NCBI GenBank assembly: GCA_026929865.2
Contig: CM049414.1
Location: 2,547,001 to 2,611,000, forward strand
DNA length: 64,000 nucleotides
Reading direction: 5' to 3'
Origin: Hyperoplus lanceolatus
Lineage: Eukaryota > Chordata > Actinopteri > Uranoscopiformes > Ammodytidae
Part shown: piece by piece, positions 43,787-56,949 of the stretch
Layout of the letters: every line of letters begins with the position of its first letter
How positions within the stretch are numbered: the stretch's first letter is position 1
Program-made: the position numbers and the translations under genes
Notes under the pieces: model-generated
The model's input: only the letters and a program-made list of their open reading frames with translations
Database searches by the model: none
What the model was told of the DNA's origin: nothing

Positions 43787-46700
43787 GCAAGGCAAGGCAA
43801 GGCAAGTTTATTTATATAGCACAATTCAGACACAAGGCCACTCAAAGTGCTTTACAGGGGCAAGATTAGAATACATAAAACACATTATAAAACATTTAAA
43901 AGCGAATAAAAGAAGCAAATAAAAAAAAATTAAAACTCGATTTAAAACTCGATTTAAAAACATTTAAAAGCAAATAAAATGAAAATTGCAGGTTAAAATG
44001 GAAACAAAAAAGTCTTCAGACTCGATTTAAAAGAACTGAGAGTTGCAGCAGACCTCAAGTTCTCTGGGAGTTTGTTCCAGATTTTTGGTGCATAATAACT
44101 AAAAGCTGCTTCTCCTTGTTTAGTCCTAACTCTAGGGACTGTAAGTAGACCTGTCCCAGACGACCTAAGGGCTCTGGACGGTTCATAACGTATCAGCATA
44201 TCAGTAATGTATTTTGGCCCTAAACCATTTAGTGCTTTATAAACCAACATCAGTATTTTGAAATCAATTCTTTGAGTGACTGGAAGCCAGTGTAAAGACC
44301 TCAGAACTGGGGTAATGTGATCTACTTTTTTGGTCCTAGTGAGGACTCGAGCAGCAGCGTTCTGAATTAGCTGAATCTGTCTGATAGATTTTTTGGAAGG
44401 CCAGCAAGGACACTGTTACAGTAGTCAAGTCTACTAAAGATAAATGCATGGACAAGTTTTTCTAAATCTTGCTGAGACATAAGCCCTTTAATTCTTGATA
44501 TGTTTTTTAGGTGGTAGTAGGCTGATTTATTAATTGATTTTATGTGTTTCTTGAAATTCAAGTCGGAGTCTACAACAACACCAAGATTTCTGGCTTGGGG
44601 TGTGGTTTCTAACATAACGGATGTAAGCTGTGCGCTGACTTTTAATTGTTCATCTTTGGCACCAAAGACAATTACTTCAGTTTTATCGTTGTTTAATTGA
44701 AGGAAATGTTGGCACATCCAATCATTGATTTGTTCAATGCACTTACTCAGTGCCTGTATCGGACTGTAGTCTCCTGGTGATATGGTTATGTAAATTTGTG
44801 TGTCGTCTGCATAATTATGGTAGCATAATTTGTTTTTATTCATAATCTGAGCTAGTGGGAGCATGTAGATGTTAAATAGAAGAGGGCCAAGAATGGAACC
44901 TTGGGGGACCCCGCCTTCAATATTTGTCCGCTCAGATGTGAAATTGCCTATTGACACATAGTAGTCTCTATCCTTTAAGTAGGATTCAAACCAGCTTAGT
45001 ACAGTTCCAGAAAGTCCAACCCAGTTTGCCAGTCGATCTAGTAATATGCTGTGGTCAACTGTGTCAAAAGCGGCACTGAGATCCAGTAAAACTAAGACAG
45101 AACTTTTGCCACTGTCTGTGTTTAAATGGATGTCATTGAGGACCTTAACCAGAGCAGTCTCAGTGCTGTGGTGTTGTCGAAATCCTGACTGAAAGACATC
45201 AAAGCAGTTATTCATTGCTAAGTAGTTATTTAGCTGTTGATAAACAGCTTTTTCAATGATTTTACTTAAAAATGGTAGGTTAGATATGGGCCTATAATTT
45301 TCCATGAGTGATGTGTCTAGATTGTTCTTTTTTAGGAGTGGCTTGATAACTGCTGTTTTCAGGGCCTGTGGGAATACACCTGTCTGAAGGGACATGTTGA
45401 CAATTTGTAGAACATCTGAGGCCATACAGCTAAAAACAGTTTTAAAGAAGCCTGTGGGCAGAATGTCAAGACAACAGGATGAGGAGTTCAGGTGTTGTAT
45501 AATGTCCTCCAGGTTTTTGTGGTTTATAAGATAAAATTCTGTCATTGCATTTGAATTGATTTTAAGAGGGAATACATATGTTGAACTTGGTATTGATGCA
45601 GTGACAGCTTGTCTAATTTTGTGAATTTTCTCAGTAAAGAAGGAGGCAAATTCATTGCAGGCCCTCGTGGAAAGATGCTCAGACGCTACTGGCACAGGAG
45701 GGTTTGTTAATCTGTCGACAGTAGCAAACAGGGCACGTGCATTGTTGTTGTTTTTGGTGATGATGTCAGAAAAGAAAGACTGCCTTGCATTTCTCAGTTC
45801 CGAGTTAAACGTGCACAGTTTTTCCTTGAATATGTCATAATGAACCTGGAGATTTGTTTTTCGCCACCTGCGTTCTGCTTTAAGGCACTCTCTTCTTTCT
45901 ATTCTGACCTGCGGGGCATTTCTCCAAGGAGATCTTTTCTTACCAGAGACAACCTTCATCTTAGTGGGCGCAATAGCATCTATAACACTTGTAAGTTTGC
46001 CGTTAAAGTTGTCTAAGAGCTCCTTAACTGAGTTACAGGGGAGGGGTGGTATCGAAGAAAATGCTTGAATGAATGTTTCACTGGTATTTTCTGCAATATA
46101 CCGCTTTTTGATTACTTTTGATTGATCAATTGTGTGCATAGACATTTTACTCTCAAAAAATAAACAGGAATGGTCCGTGAGGGGACCCATATCTGCCACT
46201 GTTATGTCTGAAATGTTCATTCCTCTGGAAATGATAAGGTCCAGCGTGTGCCCTTTGTTATGAGTTGGTTTGTCAACATGCTGATTTAGTCCAAAGTTGT
46301 CAAGGACACAGCACAGTTCTTTCGCACATCTGTCCTCTGGTTTGTCAGTATGAATATTGAAATCTCCGACGATTAATACACAGTCAAACTCAGTACATAT
46401 TACAGACAGCAGTTCAGTAAGTTCATCAAAAAAGCTTGCATTGTATTGTGGTGGCCGGTAGATATTGATGAAAATAGCTCTAGAGGCTGAATTTAACTGC
46501 AGAGCCACATACTCAAATGAATCAACATTTCCATAAGACATCTTTTTGCATTGTAGAGATTCTTTAAACAGAATAGCAACCCCCCCTCCTTTTTTATGCA
46601 CTCTGGATTCACTCACAAAATTGTAATTTGTGGGGGCGGACTCTATGAGAACAGCTGAGCTGTTATCTTGGTCTAACCAAGTTTCAGTTAAAAACATAAA

Positions 46701-46970
46701 ATTAAGATTGTGCCTAGTAATAAGATCATTAATTAAAAATGTTTTACCTGCCAAGGATCTGATGTTTAATAAAGCTAAATTTAGTGTGTTCGAAGCATTG
46801 TCAGCCCGATTTATTTGAGCACACTGTGGCTGAAGAGGAATGCTTATCAGATTTGATACATTTACAGGATTTAAGAATTTCCTGTTACTTGAGATACACT
46901 TTGAGAAATAGGGCCCCAGCTTATACTGTGAGTCGTAGGCGTTAACTATGTAGCCGTGGCCCGGCACATA
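43787..46970 (-). mobile_element. L2-clade LINE, 5'-truncated, with (GGCAA)n tail
   Basis: The 3' end lies at the left, where the sequence ends in four GGCAA repeats (43788-43807) after GTTTATTTATATAGCACAAT and GGCCACTCAAAGTGCTTTAC, the standard teleost L2 3' terminus. The coding part covers almost the whole remainder. The right boundary is set where the reading frame meets outer-repeat sequence (about 46970); it is uncertain by a few tens of bases. A target duplication was not identified. Confidence 0.85.
43993..46967 (-). pseudogene. L2 ORF2: endonuclease and reverse transcriptase with one frameshift
   Basis: The minus-strand frame encodes an endonuclease (LALLNIRSLAGK, FLTETWL, VGDFNIHTDKPED, HTLDLIISRG, LTDHSC). 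A reverse transcriptase follows (NYRPISNLPFLSKIIEKAVY, QSGFRQHHSTETALVK, LLDLSAAFDTVDHSILLDRL, GGVPQGSILGPLLFNIYM, YADDTQIYI), then a C-terminal segment (IFSRLDYCNSVLAGLPKNLS). The frame is open for 866 codons. A single frameshift near 44390, in a run of six T on the plus strand, moves it into the frame that ends with LVYKALNGLGPKYI and LPENLRSAATLSSFKSSLKT at 43993. The apparent start is a GTG at the truncated 5' edge, so the true N-terminus is missing. The near-complete frame suggests recent activity of the family. Confidence 0.9.
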
Positions 46971-47150
46971 TCAACAAGTGCTGACATCATCAGTCTCAGT
47001 CCCTTGAAGAGCTGAAAATGTTGATATATGGAAGATGTTTGAAGGTTGAAGTATGTTGAAGTTATTGAAGGCCAAAAAAGTGGCGGAATAAAAATAAGAA
47101 TAAATACGCAGAATATTAAAGATGTGAATGCTTTCAGCATTCACACCAAT

Positions 47151-48254
47151 TGTAATTGTCTTGTACCTCTATGACATCATAAGGGGAGGGTAATCTGACT
47201 TGGGTTATTGAACACAGGTTCTCAGAAAGGTGGAAGCGGAGGACAAAAGAATAATGGTTGTTTTTTCTCATATTTTGGGAGCCTCTAGTCACACCAGGGA
47301 TTTTTATTAATGTTTAAAAACATGAAAACGTGCATTTTGCATATTAGGTGACCTTTAAAAGTAACACTAATCCAAATACATTATTTTTTTTCAACAATCA
47401 CAAAAAGTCTTTGTCTGTGTACTAAATGTTTGTACTCGCAGTGGCATCTTTTATAAAACAACAACTTGTAAAGTCGAAGTCAAAATTATTTCTATAGCAC
47501 ATTTAAAAACAACATCAGGTGACCAAAGTGCTGTGCAAGATACAATACAAAATAACATACAAGATACATGAAAAAAAAGTTAGGAGTGTCAAAGTATCAG
47601 CTTGTGTTAAAGGCCAATGCAACAAAAGTGAGTCTTCAGCAGCGTATTAAACTGTTATCAACTTTACAGGGATCCAGGTTCTATTCATTCACACACAGTC
47701 ATACTGGTGGTGGTAAACTACGGAAACAGTGATATGCTGCATCCCTAACCTGTGACCCTGAAAACCACCCGTCTTTGTTTGTAATATTAGAGCAGATAGG
47801 ATTATGACAGGAGTGATGGATGACATAACAGCAGCAGTGAAGCCTGGTGGCTGTATGGAAGGTCAGGGCTGTGTCACGCGCTCCACACATGCTATACAGC
47901 CTCTTCTGAGCACAGTGGCTCAATCTCAAAACATACAGTATCTCTATCTCGACACACTCCCTCCATGTTATACCCAGGCTTACTGCATGGAGGGTCACTT
48001 ATAAAAGGGCGAGGTCAATAAAACACAGTGGCAAAACTGCATCAGCCATCAGTCATGTGCGTATATGTATAAACAACGCTCCTAACTTCCTCTGTTCTTA
48101 TCTCCTGTGTTCTTTACAATACAATTTCACAAGATAACTCTGTTAAATTCACAATAAGCCCCATATTTGATTGGCCCACATGCGTAAAGTCAAGGTTGTG
48201 AGCCTCCGCTGAAGAAGACTCTGTGGTCGAGGGGCTTTATAACACACTACCAAT
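47151..48254. other. mostly unassigned, with a miniature-element fragment
   Basis: Around 47200-47375 the text ending CATTTTGCATATTAGGTGAC then CTTTAA looks like the right end of another TTAA miniature element. Its left end was not found. The rest shows no supported gene. Confidence 0.4.
47465..47560 (-). repeat. LINE L2-type 3' end fragment
   Basis: AGTCGAAGTCAAAATTATTT, CTATAGCACATTTAAAA and GACCAAAGTGCTGTGCAAGA resemble the reverse-complement 3' end of L2-type LINEs. Confidence 0.55.
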
Positions 48255-48258
48255 TTAA

Positions 48259-49053
48259 AGGTGGAGTCAGCAATTCTGGAGAATGCCTGTTGTCAAAATA
48301 AGTGAATATTTCCGTTCATTGATTAGTTGGTTTTGATATTGTGGCTCCTGTTCCTTTGGAGTTAATAGTCTTTACCAAGGTCTCAAGTTGTCGATGCAGG
48401 TCTAAGTACTGACCAATTATAAGTCATGCTGCTTTTATTTGGCAAAAGGTAGAACAAATGTATAAATGTATTCACAAATGGCGTGGAAAGACTCCATTAT
48501 TTCATGAAAATATGTTTCAGTCTGGAGGGCGACTGTTTACTCCCTTGCAGAGGTATAATGTGGGCATACAAACCTTAGCGGATGTGATCGATGAAAATGG
48601 CTTATATTCTTTCCAAGGCCTTTGTGTAAACTATAATAATCCATCCACATGCTTTCTTTAAGTATCTTCAGTTGCAGTCTGCTATGCAATCAGTAGGGAT
48701 ACCTATCAATACGCAACCTCCCAATCACCCTCTTATGATATTAATAAATAACATTCAGTTAACCACTAAAGGTAAGATCAGAAATTCCCCTCATAAGAGA
48801 GCTATCATAAGAGTTTGGAATAAAGATATAGATTGTACTGACCCTTCAGTTAATTGGGACAGAGTTCTTAAAAATGTTACACTTTCATCACCTGCCTGGA
48901 TAACCAAATTATTTATTTGAATTATATTCATAACTCTATTTTATTCAGCACACACACACAATACGGAAAGGTAGCGGATCATAGGGAGATATTCACTGAT
49001 TTTTACAAAGTGATTTTGGCAACAAGCGTTCTCCAGAATTGCTGACTCCGCCT
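48259..49053. mobile_element. TTAA-flanked element containing a LINE fragment (795 bp)
   Basis: The left end AGGTGGAGTCAGCAATTCTG and the right end, read on the minus strand as AGGCGGAGTCAGCAATTCTG, are inverted repeats. They extend through GAGAAYGCYTGTTGYCAAAAT, about 40 bp in total with few mismatches. TTAA lies on both sides (48255-48258 and 49054-49057). The middle contains part of a LINE ORF2. Confidence 0.85.
48437..48920 (+). pseudogene. fragment of a Tx1/L1-type LINE ORF2 C-terminal region
   Basis: Two plus-strand frames together resemble the region after the reverse transcriptase in Tx1/L1 ORF2 proteins. The first, at 48458-48661, has LFTPLQRYNVGIQTLADVID and LYSFQGLCVNYN. The second, from 48672, has LQSAM-like followed by GIPINTQPPNHPLMILINN. 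There is one frame change near 48660. The fragment has no 5' or 3' LINE end and differs from the LINE at 37-43 kb, so it is a separate copy. Assignment is by pattern, not by alignment. Confidence 0.55.
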
Positions 49054-49057
49054 TTAA

Positions 49058-50304
49058 GGGATGACTGTTTTTAATGAAACTTAATATAGTGGACCTTCTG
49101 CGTATACGTACGGAGAATGGATAGGGTGTGTGGGGGGTGTCGGATTGCTTTGGAATGGGGCCCAGAGACGACACCTGGGAACATTGAGCGCTCCCTCAAG
49201 AATGTGAGAGTGGCAGGGACAAAATGAGGCAGAAAAATTAATTACAGTCGCATGTGTGCTGGCTGTAATTTGTTCTGGCAGTCTGCTGCATGTCATCAGC
49301 ACATAGTAAACTGCAGCTTTAGCACACAGTTGTGTTCCTCTCCCTCGGCACTTCTCTCTCCCAACAACCGCACACACTCACACGGCTCGCTGCTGCTGTC
49401 ATTCCATTTAACAGCTTGTAGGATGTTTAACTGATGTGTAATATTCTGTTTAACTACCACTTTTTCTCTCTCTCTTCAAGACTATTTTTTTCCCTTTCTC
49501 CTTGCCTTGGCAAAATAAAAACATCTTTATTTTTTATTTTCTACATGTTGCCGGGTGTCATGAAGAGGGCAGATGTTTTAAAGCGAAAGACAGTTTGAGT
49601 TCTGAAGCGGTACTCAAGAGAGACGTCTGCATAATTCCAGCAGGCACATGAATAGGATTCCTCAGTCTGCAGTGCTGTCAATCCACTAGGCTTTCAAGTG
49701 TGCCAAGTTCACAAGGAAAACGCACCAGCAAAAAAGGGGGGAGGTGTGGTGTGGGAAACCAGGGAGACAGAAAAAAAGTTGATGTCTGTATTATACAAAA
49801 GAACACAATGTGGGTTTTTTACCCTCCAAACTTTTCAGCAGGAGCTCTTATATATGGGCCCTAATGAGAAGAAGTGAGGAGCCGGAGGGAGAGGAATGGT
49901 TTGAGATGTGTTCCTGTTGATCACAGCAGAATTTTATTTTTTTGCGCCGTAGCAAGGCTGTTATTTCAATTTGCATGTGTAGGTTTTCGGACAGACTACG
50001 GCAAAGTGCAGCGTCGTCAAGCAGGCAGAGGGTGAAAAGTCAATCACTTACCCAGCGTGCATACTAGATTTTTTTTTTAGATTTGTTTTTTTAGATTTAT
50101 TTATTTAGAAGGGACAGGGCACATTAATAAACATGAGCACCAGAGTTCAACATGTAAATGTGCCAGATTTAGCCATGCAGGCAAATGTTCACATGTAGTC
50201 CCTGGCAGGTTGATGGCTTAAAAGAAACATTAAAAAAAACTACAAATATATAACAAATAAGCACAAACATCTTTCCTCATCACTCTGAATAGCATCTGAT
50301 TTGA
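49058..50304. other. mostly unique sequence
   Basis: No gene is supported. A segment at about 50075-50215 (ATTTATTTAGAAGGGACAGG, CACATTAATAAACATGAGCA) matches the style of a common teleost interspersed repeat. The segments 49560-49740 and 49850-50040 are evenly composed and could be conserved non-coding DNA; this is unproven. Confidence 0.4.
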
Positions 50305-50470
50305 GGTGAGACACTGCATGTGAATAGGGTAACACATTTCAACTTATAGATATCATCATATAAGTTTGCCAGTTGATTGCTGATATTGAAACAGTTATTT
50401 ATTGTATGTTTAGGGAATGTTTGAATGAATATGTAAATCTGGAGCTCAGGGATATTGAATAAACTATTTG
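50305..50470 (+). repeat. ACTGCAGGTGAATAGGGT family, terminal fragment
   Basis: It begins GGTGAGACACTGCATGTGAA, then AACTTATAGATATCATCAT, TTTGCCAGTTGATTGCTGAT and TGTTTGAATGAATATG, matching the copies at 434 and 20199. Confidence 0.65.
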
Positions 50471-50814
50471 ACCGTATTCCTAATCGTAATTCCTATGTGG
50501 ATACTGTGCTAAAAATAGGGCAGATTGCACGCAATCCATAATAGTGGATCTGCCCCTTGGTTTGTCTCTTTGTCGCTGATCTTCTCTGACATCTCAACAC
50601 ACTTTACCTTGCCTAGCAGTGGCTCATGAACCTGCCCCTCACTAAGTGTTTGTTGTCCACATTTCAACACTGTCCATCAGCCATCCACCCTCTGGCCTGC
50701 AGGCTGCCAGCACTGCTTTAGTAGCACCTCACTGACAGTCTGAGTCACCCAGAGTCCAGGCATCAGGGAGCGGGCTGTCAGGCTGACACGAGGGTAGGGG
50801 ACCTATCCTGTAGT

Positions 50815-51105
50815 CACAATCCCTGCGTTCCAAATCACATACTTTTTTTTTTACTACACTACATACAAAAAGTACAGAAGAGTTTTAGGGCCACGGGAGA
50901 GAAAAAAAAATCAGATAAGGAAGATTTTTCTTTCTTTATGTCGAGAAATATCAAGAATAAAGACAAATACTCCAAAATTCTATTGGAGTTAATTTGGCAT
51001 TTATGTACTTTTAGCATACTACAATTGATGTGCATGTATTGGGACATTCTAAATCTTTTTCTGGCATACTAAATAGTAGGGAAGTATGGGTATTGGAATA
51101 CAGGG
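50815..51105 (+). repeat. dispersed repeat S, copy 2
   Basis: It is the opposite-orientation partner of 10457-10745 (ATCCCTGCGTTCCAAATCAC, AGTTTTAGGGCCACGGGAGA, TTGGGACATTCTAAATC, TACTAAATAGTAGGGAAGTA). Confidence 0.8.
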
Positions 51106-52683
51106 TATGATGTCAAACTCACACAGTGGGAACACATTCAGCATTCAATACAGTATGGGGAAGGGTCATTCATAACTGTCTGCTTTGATATAGTATAGCT
51201 TGTATCACACGGATAGACTCAAAAGAGCTCAACAGTGGCCGTCAACCTTTTTAGGAGTCTCTGGTCTGGGAGTTAATTTCTCCATTCAAAACCTTCATTG
51301 ACAATTCAACAATTCCTTATATCAATATATTGAATCAAAGAACCAACCAGATACCCTAATATTTATGACTATAAAACATGTCTTTCAGCCCTTAAAATGC
51401 ATAGGTACAAGACAGGGCTTTTTCTGGGAGTGAAGGAACTGCTCCTCTCCTAGTGACACTAGGATTCTGGGTAGTGTAGTTCTTATCCCCCAGATTGCAA
51501 AATAAACCATGTTTTTCGTCAAACAAGGTTGATATAATGCAAACATGTGTCCTCTACCGGAGCATATAACCATTGTCGCACACTCGGGTAGTCGAGGTAA
51601 GTCTACCTATGATGGTTATGACATTATGCCAAACAAATTGTTGCTGCTCCGCCATTGTTTTCAGCCTGGATCAATAAAGTTAATCTTGTTTTATCTCAAC
51701 CTGAAAATGATAAAGGGACTGGCAGGGTCACATAACACACATAGCAGGATGGGCCTCTCTTCAACAGCATACAGTATGCCTATGATTTCATGGCTGGATA
51801 AAGATAATTGACCTGTGAAGGATGCTTAATATGACACAAGTGTGCTGACTTGTAACTGACTGACCTGCCGGATCATTCAAATTAGAATACAAAAGGCAAA
51901 GCGTGGGATGGCAAGATGTGATTATGAATTTAATGGAGGTGCTCTTTAACCTCTCAGTGGAAAAACATGTTAAGCACTTGAGTCTAAGAACAGCTGTTAA
52001 TCAATTTGCCAGTGGCCAGTTTGCACACGCTGCATGTAAGATAGCCTTTTTGATCACTGGCTACAACCAGGCCCCCAGGATGCTGCCTTCTCCGAGCAGC
52101 CAGCATGGACTAGTGGCCAACCCATTGGTACTGCATGCTGTGAATGGGAGCTTATTTTCATAGTAGCCCTAAGGCAGATTTCCCCGTCCACACCAATACA
52201 AGCGGCAAACAAGATTGTGTCGCCGCAAAATTTTTCTGGATATCAATCATAGGCTCAAACTTATCTTTAGACCATATACTATTAAAACTTAAGTTTTTTC
52301 ATTTGAAAATGCCACATAAAGCGTTTTATTAGCCCAACGGCTTTTAACGGCTTTCATTTTGTTTTCGAGGAGGAGGAGGGAGCGTGCCAGGGCTTACATG
52401 AAAGCAATATGGCAGCTTCCTTGTTGCTTCTCTGCGCCTGAGCAGCTTTCATAGGAATGAATGGGCGCCATTTTTCAATACGGTGTCCATTTCTTTATAT
52501 GTCCATGGCTACAACCCATTCTACTGCCTGTGCTGTATAGCCACCCATGCTAATAGGACCAGTAGTTGATGGTGACTAGTTTTCATTCAAGAAATTGTAC
52601 TTAGCCATCACTGTCTAACTGACATTACTTAGTCAGTTCACGGATGGTAGGCCTCTTCTCTGCTTGTGCTTCTGTAACACCAT
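51106..52683. other. unassigned sequence, probably with old repeat remains
   Basis: Around 51640 (GCTGCTCCGCCATTGTTTTC) and 52380-52510 (AATGGGCGCCATTTTTCAAT) the text has the CCAT-rich style of teleost miniature elements. No termini or partner copies were found. No gene is supported. Confidence 0.35.
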
Positions 52684-52687
52684 TTAA

Positions 52688-52870
52688 GGAGACACTGCAA
52701 TAGGGTAACCATTTCTAAACTGATCGATATCCCACGATACTTTGCGAGTTGATTACTTACATCATGAGTTTCTTTGTTACAATATTTTTATAAATGTTTT
52801 TTTTTAATCTGTAGATTTGACAATATATAAGTAATAATGCCTACATTTGCATCTTTAAAAAGACTGATAT
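52688..52870 (+). repeat. ACTGCAGGTGAATAGGGT family, terminal fragment with TTAA flank
   Basis: After TTAA (52684-52687) it begins GGAGACACTGCAATAGGGTA, with a deletion of about six bases relative to the consensus, then TTTGCGAGTTGATTACTTAC. The right end was not found. Confidence 0.6.
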
Positions 52871-54991
<2,121 letters not shown>

Positions 54992-54995
54992 TTAA

Positions 54996-55189
54996 AGCCA
55001 CTACGAGTAACATGGCACGTTGGCGTCCCCTTTGGACTAAAGCGGTAGTATTTTTACGACGCCCGCTGTCGCAAAGCTGTTTTCTAGCTCGTGCCAGGCG
55101 CGTGAGTGTGAACTGAGAAGGGAGCAATATAGTGCATAGAGGAAACATGAGGCTGTTTAAAAGATATTTAAATGTTACTCGTAGCCGCT
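54996..55189. mobile_element. TTAA-flanked miniature DNA transposon (194 bp)
   Basis: The left end AGCCACTACGAGTAACATGG and the right end, read on the minus strand as AGCGGCTACGAGTAACATTT, are inverted repeats. TTAA lies on both sides (54992-54995 and 55190-55193). Confidence 0.85.
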
Positions 55190-55234
55190 TTAAGTTTAAG
55201 TTTCTGTATTTGCCAATTTACACAAGGTATATAG

Positions 55235-55445
55235 AAATTCATTCTTCGCATATACCATCTCAAGTTACCACACTTCGGAGGGGGTCAGAGTGTCAGCCAT
55301 TACGGGCGCCCTGGAGCAGTTTTGGGGTTAAGTGCCTTGCTCAAGGACACAATGGTAGAGATGGTGGGCACCGTAGATGTAATACCAGCCACCACTAATT
55401 TTACTTTACTAACACCCTCTTGTCCGGTGCCCGGGATCTAACCAG
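55235..55445 (+). repeat. dispersed repeat R, copy 3 (uninterrupted)
   Basis: It contains GCATATACCATCTCAAG, ACCACACTTCGGAGGGGGTC, GGGTTAAGTGCCTTGCTCAA and ATACCAGCCACCACTAA. It provides the empty site for the Harbinger-like insertion in copy 2. Confidence 0.8.
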
Positions 55446-55707
55446 CAATCTTGTTAACCTTCATTAGCCAAGAAATATGTGAGTTTTAATGGCAAGTCTA
55501 ACCAGGAAGTCAGTCCGTCCACTGCAATGAATGTTTACTGCAATTGCCCTTTAAAACTTGAGTGACATTCAAGCTCTCAAAGCTCAGATGCCCATTCAGT
55601 ATAAGAGACATCTTTTTAGTAGACTGTTTTATCAGATTTGTTTTTCGCATCAATGAACACACTTTCCTAAATTTGCTTCAGGTCACTTGACTGAGTTTGT
55701 GGTTACC
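55446..55707. other. unassigned sequence
   Basis: No supported feature. Confidence 0.3.
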
Positions 55708-55711
55708 TTAA

Positions 55712-56837
55712 AGCTCCCATATTGTGCAAATGCACTTTTCCGATGTTTTTGAACATAATTATGGGTCTACGGTGTGCCTACAGACTGCCAAAGTATCAAA
55801 AAAAGAAAGCTCTCTCCTTTTCTCACTCTCCCCTTTTCTGAAACCCTCCACCTCTCCACCCAATATACTCCAGTCAGAATTCTCCCCGTTTCTGACGTCA
55901 AAAACTGGAAAGCTAGAAGCTTCCACTGTGCAGTCCACCCCCTATTTCTTATTGGTCCATGGCCCCGAGATCCTCTGGAAAAATATTCCTTCACCCCATG
56001 TTGTTTGCTTGTTGCTAAGCGACAAGATGCCTGTAGTACGGCAAAACATGATGAATGTTGCATAAACCACTAATTTATCTTAACCACAGCAGCCTCGTTT
56101 TTAATAACACAACGGATAGGAAGCTACTTGTGTTTTTTTTTCAAACAGTGAAACTGAAATAAATGTTTTTAGTGGTATTTTTGCCTGACTGGTGTATAGC
56201 TATTAGCTTTCGGACAAGCATTCAGCTTCTGCTCATAAAAACATATTTCTATTCCCCACACCAGTCATAGAAATACCTCGTTTTTAACAGGACAAAGGAT
56301 TGGAAGGTATACTGAAGGGTCTTTGAGGATTTAATTTTTTCACTGATTTTAGTGGTATTGTTAGCAGCTAGCTTCGCAGTAGCCACCATCTTTTGCAGCA
56401 TTTTTATTGTGAACATGCGTTTCCATTAAGCTGTGGCTGTCAGTGCATCTGTATGAACATAGGCTTTCATGTAGACAAGGATAGGTCATGTCAAAATGTT
56501 CAAGTGCGTTACTAGCATTAGACTTGGTTCTTCTCATGGGTAGAGGCTAAACCTAACTGTGCTAACAGGCTATACGTCATCATTGTTTACAAACAGACAG
56601 AGGGGCGGCGTATCTGACTTCTTCCGGGTAGGGGAGCTCAAAGATTGTATATTTACGTAGGGAGCTGCAGCTCTTTTTAAGAAATAGGCCATTGTGAGAT
56701 TAGCTGAACATCAGCATAGTACAATAAATGATCTGAAAGTTTTTTTCAGCAAACAATTGAAGAAAAACGTATTAGGGACCACTAAGACCATATAATATGG
56801 TGTATAATAGAACCGAAAAGTGTATAATATGGGAGCT
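55712..56837. mobile_element. TTAA-flanked DNA transposon, non-autonomous (1,126 bp)
   Basis: The left end AGCTCCCATATTGTGCAAAT and the right end, read on the minus strand as AGCTCCCATATTATACACTT, are inverted repeats. TTAA lies on both sides (55708-55711 and 56838-56841). Frames of about 100 codons at the left end overlap on both strands and have no recognised domain. Confidence 0.85.
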
Positions 56838-56949
56838 TTAACCAGCACAATGCAAACTCAAGTTGAACAATCTGCTGCTATGTTTCACCTGTTCAGTGTT
56901 TCTATGTGTAACAATAAAAGAGCAGAAGAGGAGATACACTGCCTCACAA

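Larger units (their letters stand above)
31075..47150. mobile_element. nested TE block: host repeat split by piggyBac, Tx1/L1 and L2 insertions
   Basis: The outer sequence starts near 31083 with TGCAATTCCTTGAAGAAATT and GCAGTGTGAATGCTG. It ends near 47150 with the complement of TTACAATTGGTGTGAATGCT, an imperfect inverted pair. Between the insertions the outer repeat continues with characteristic phrases (CCTGAAGGAGCTGAACAT at 31722; TCCTGAAAAAGCTGAACATT at 36118; TCCTGAAATAGCTGAACACT at 43533; CTTGAAGAGCTGAAAATG at 47003). Removing the three insertions leaves about 2.1 kb. The class of the outer repeat is unknown. Confidence 0.6.

Noticed and set aside
46630..46818. plus-strand frames opposite the L2 coding region (also 45655-45840)
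   Set aside because: They are antisense shadows of the L2 reading frame.
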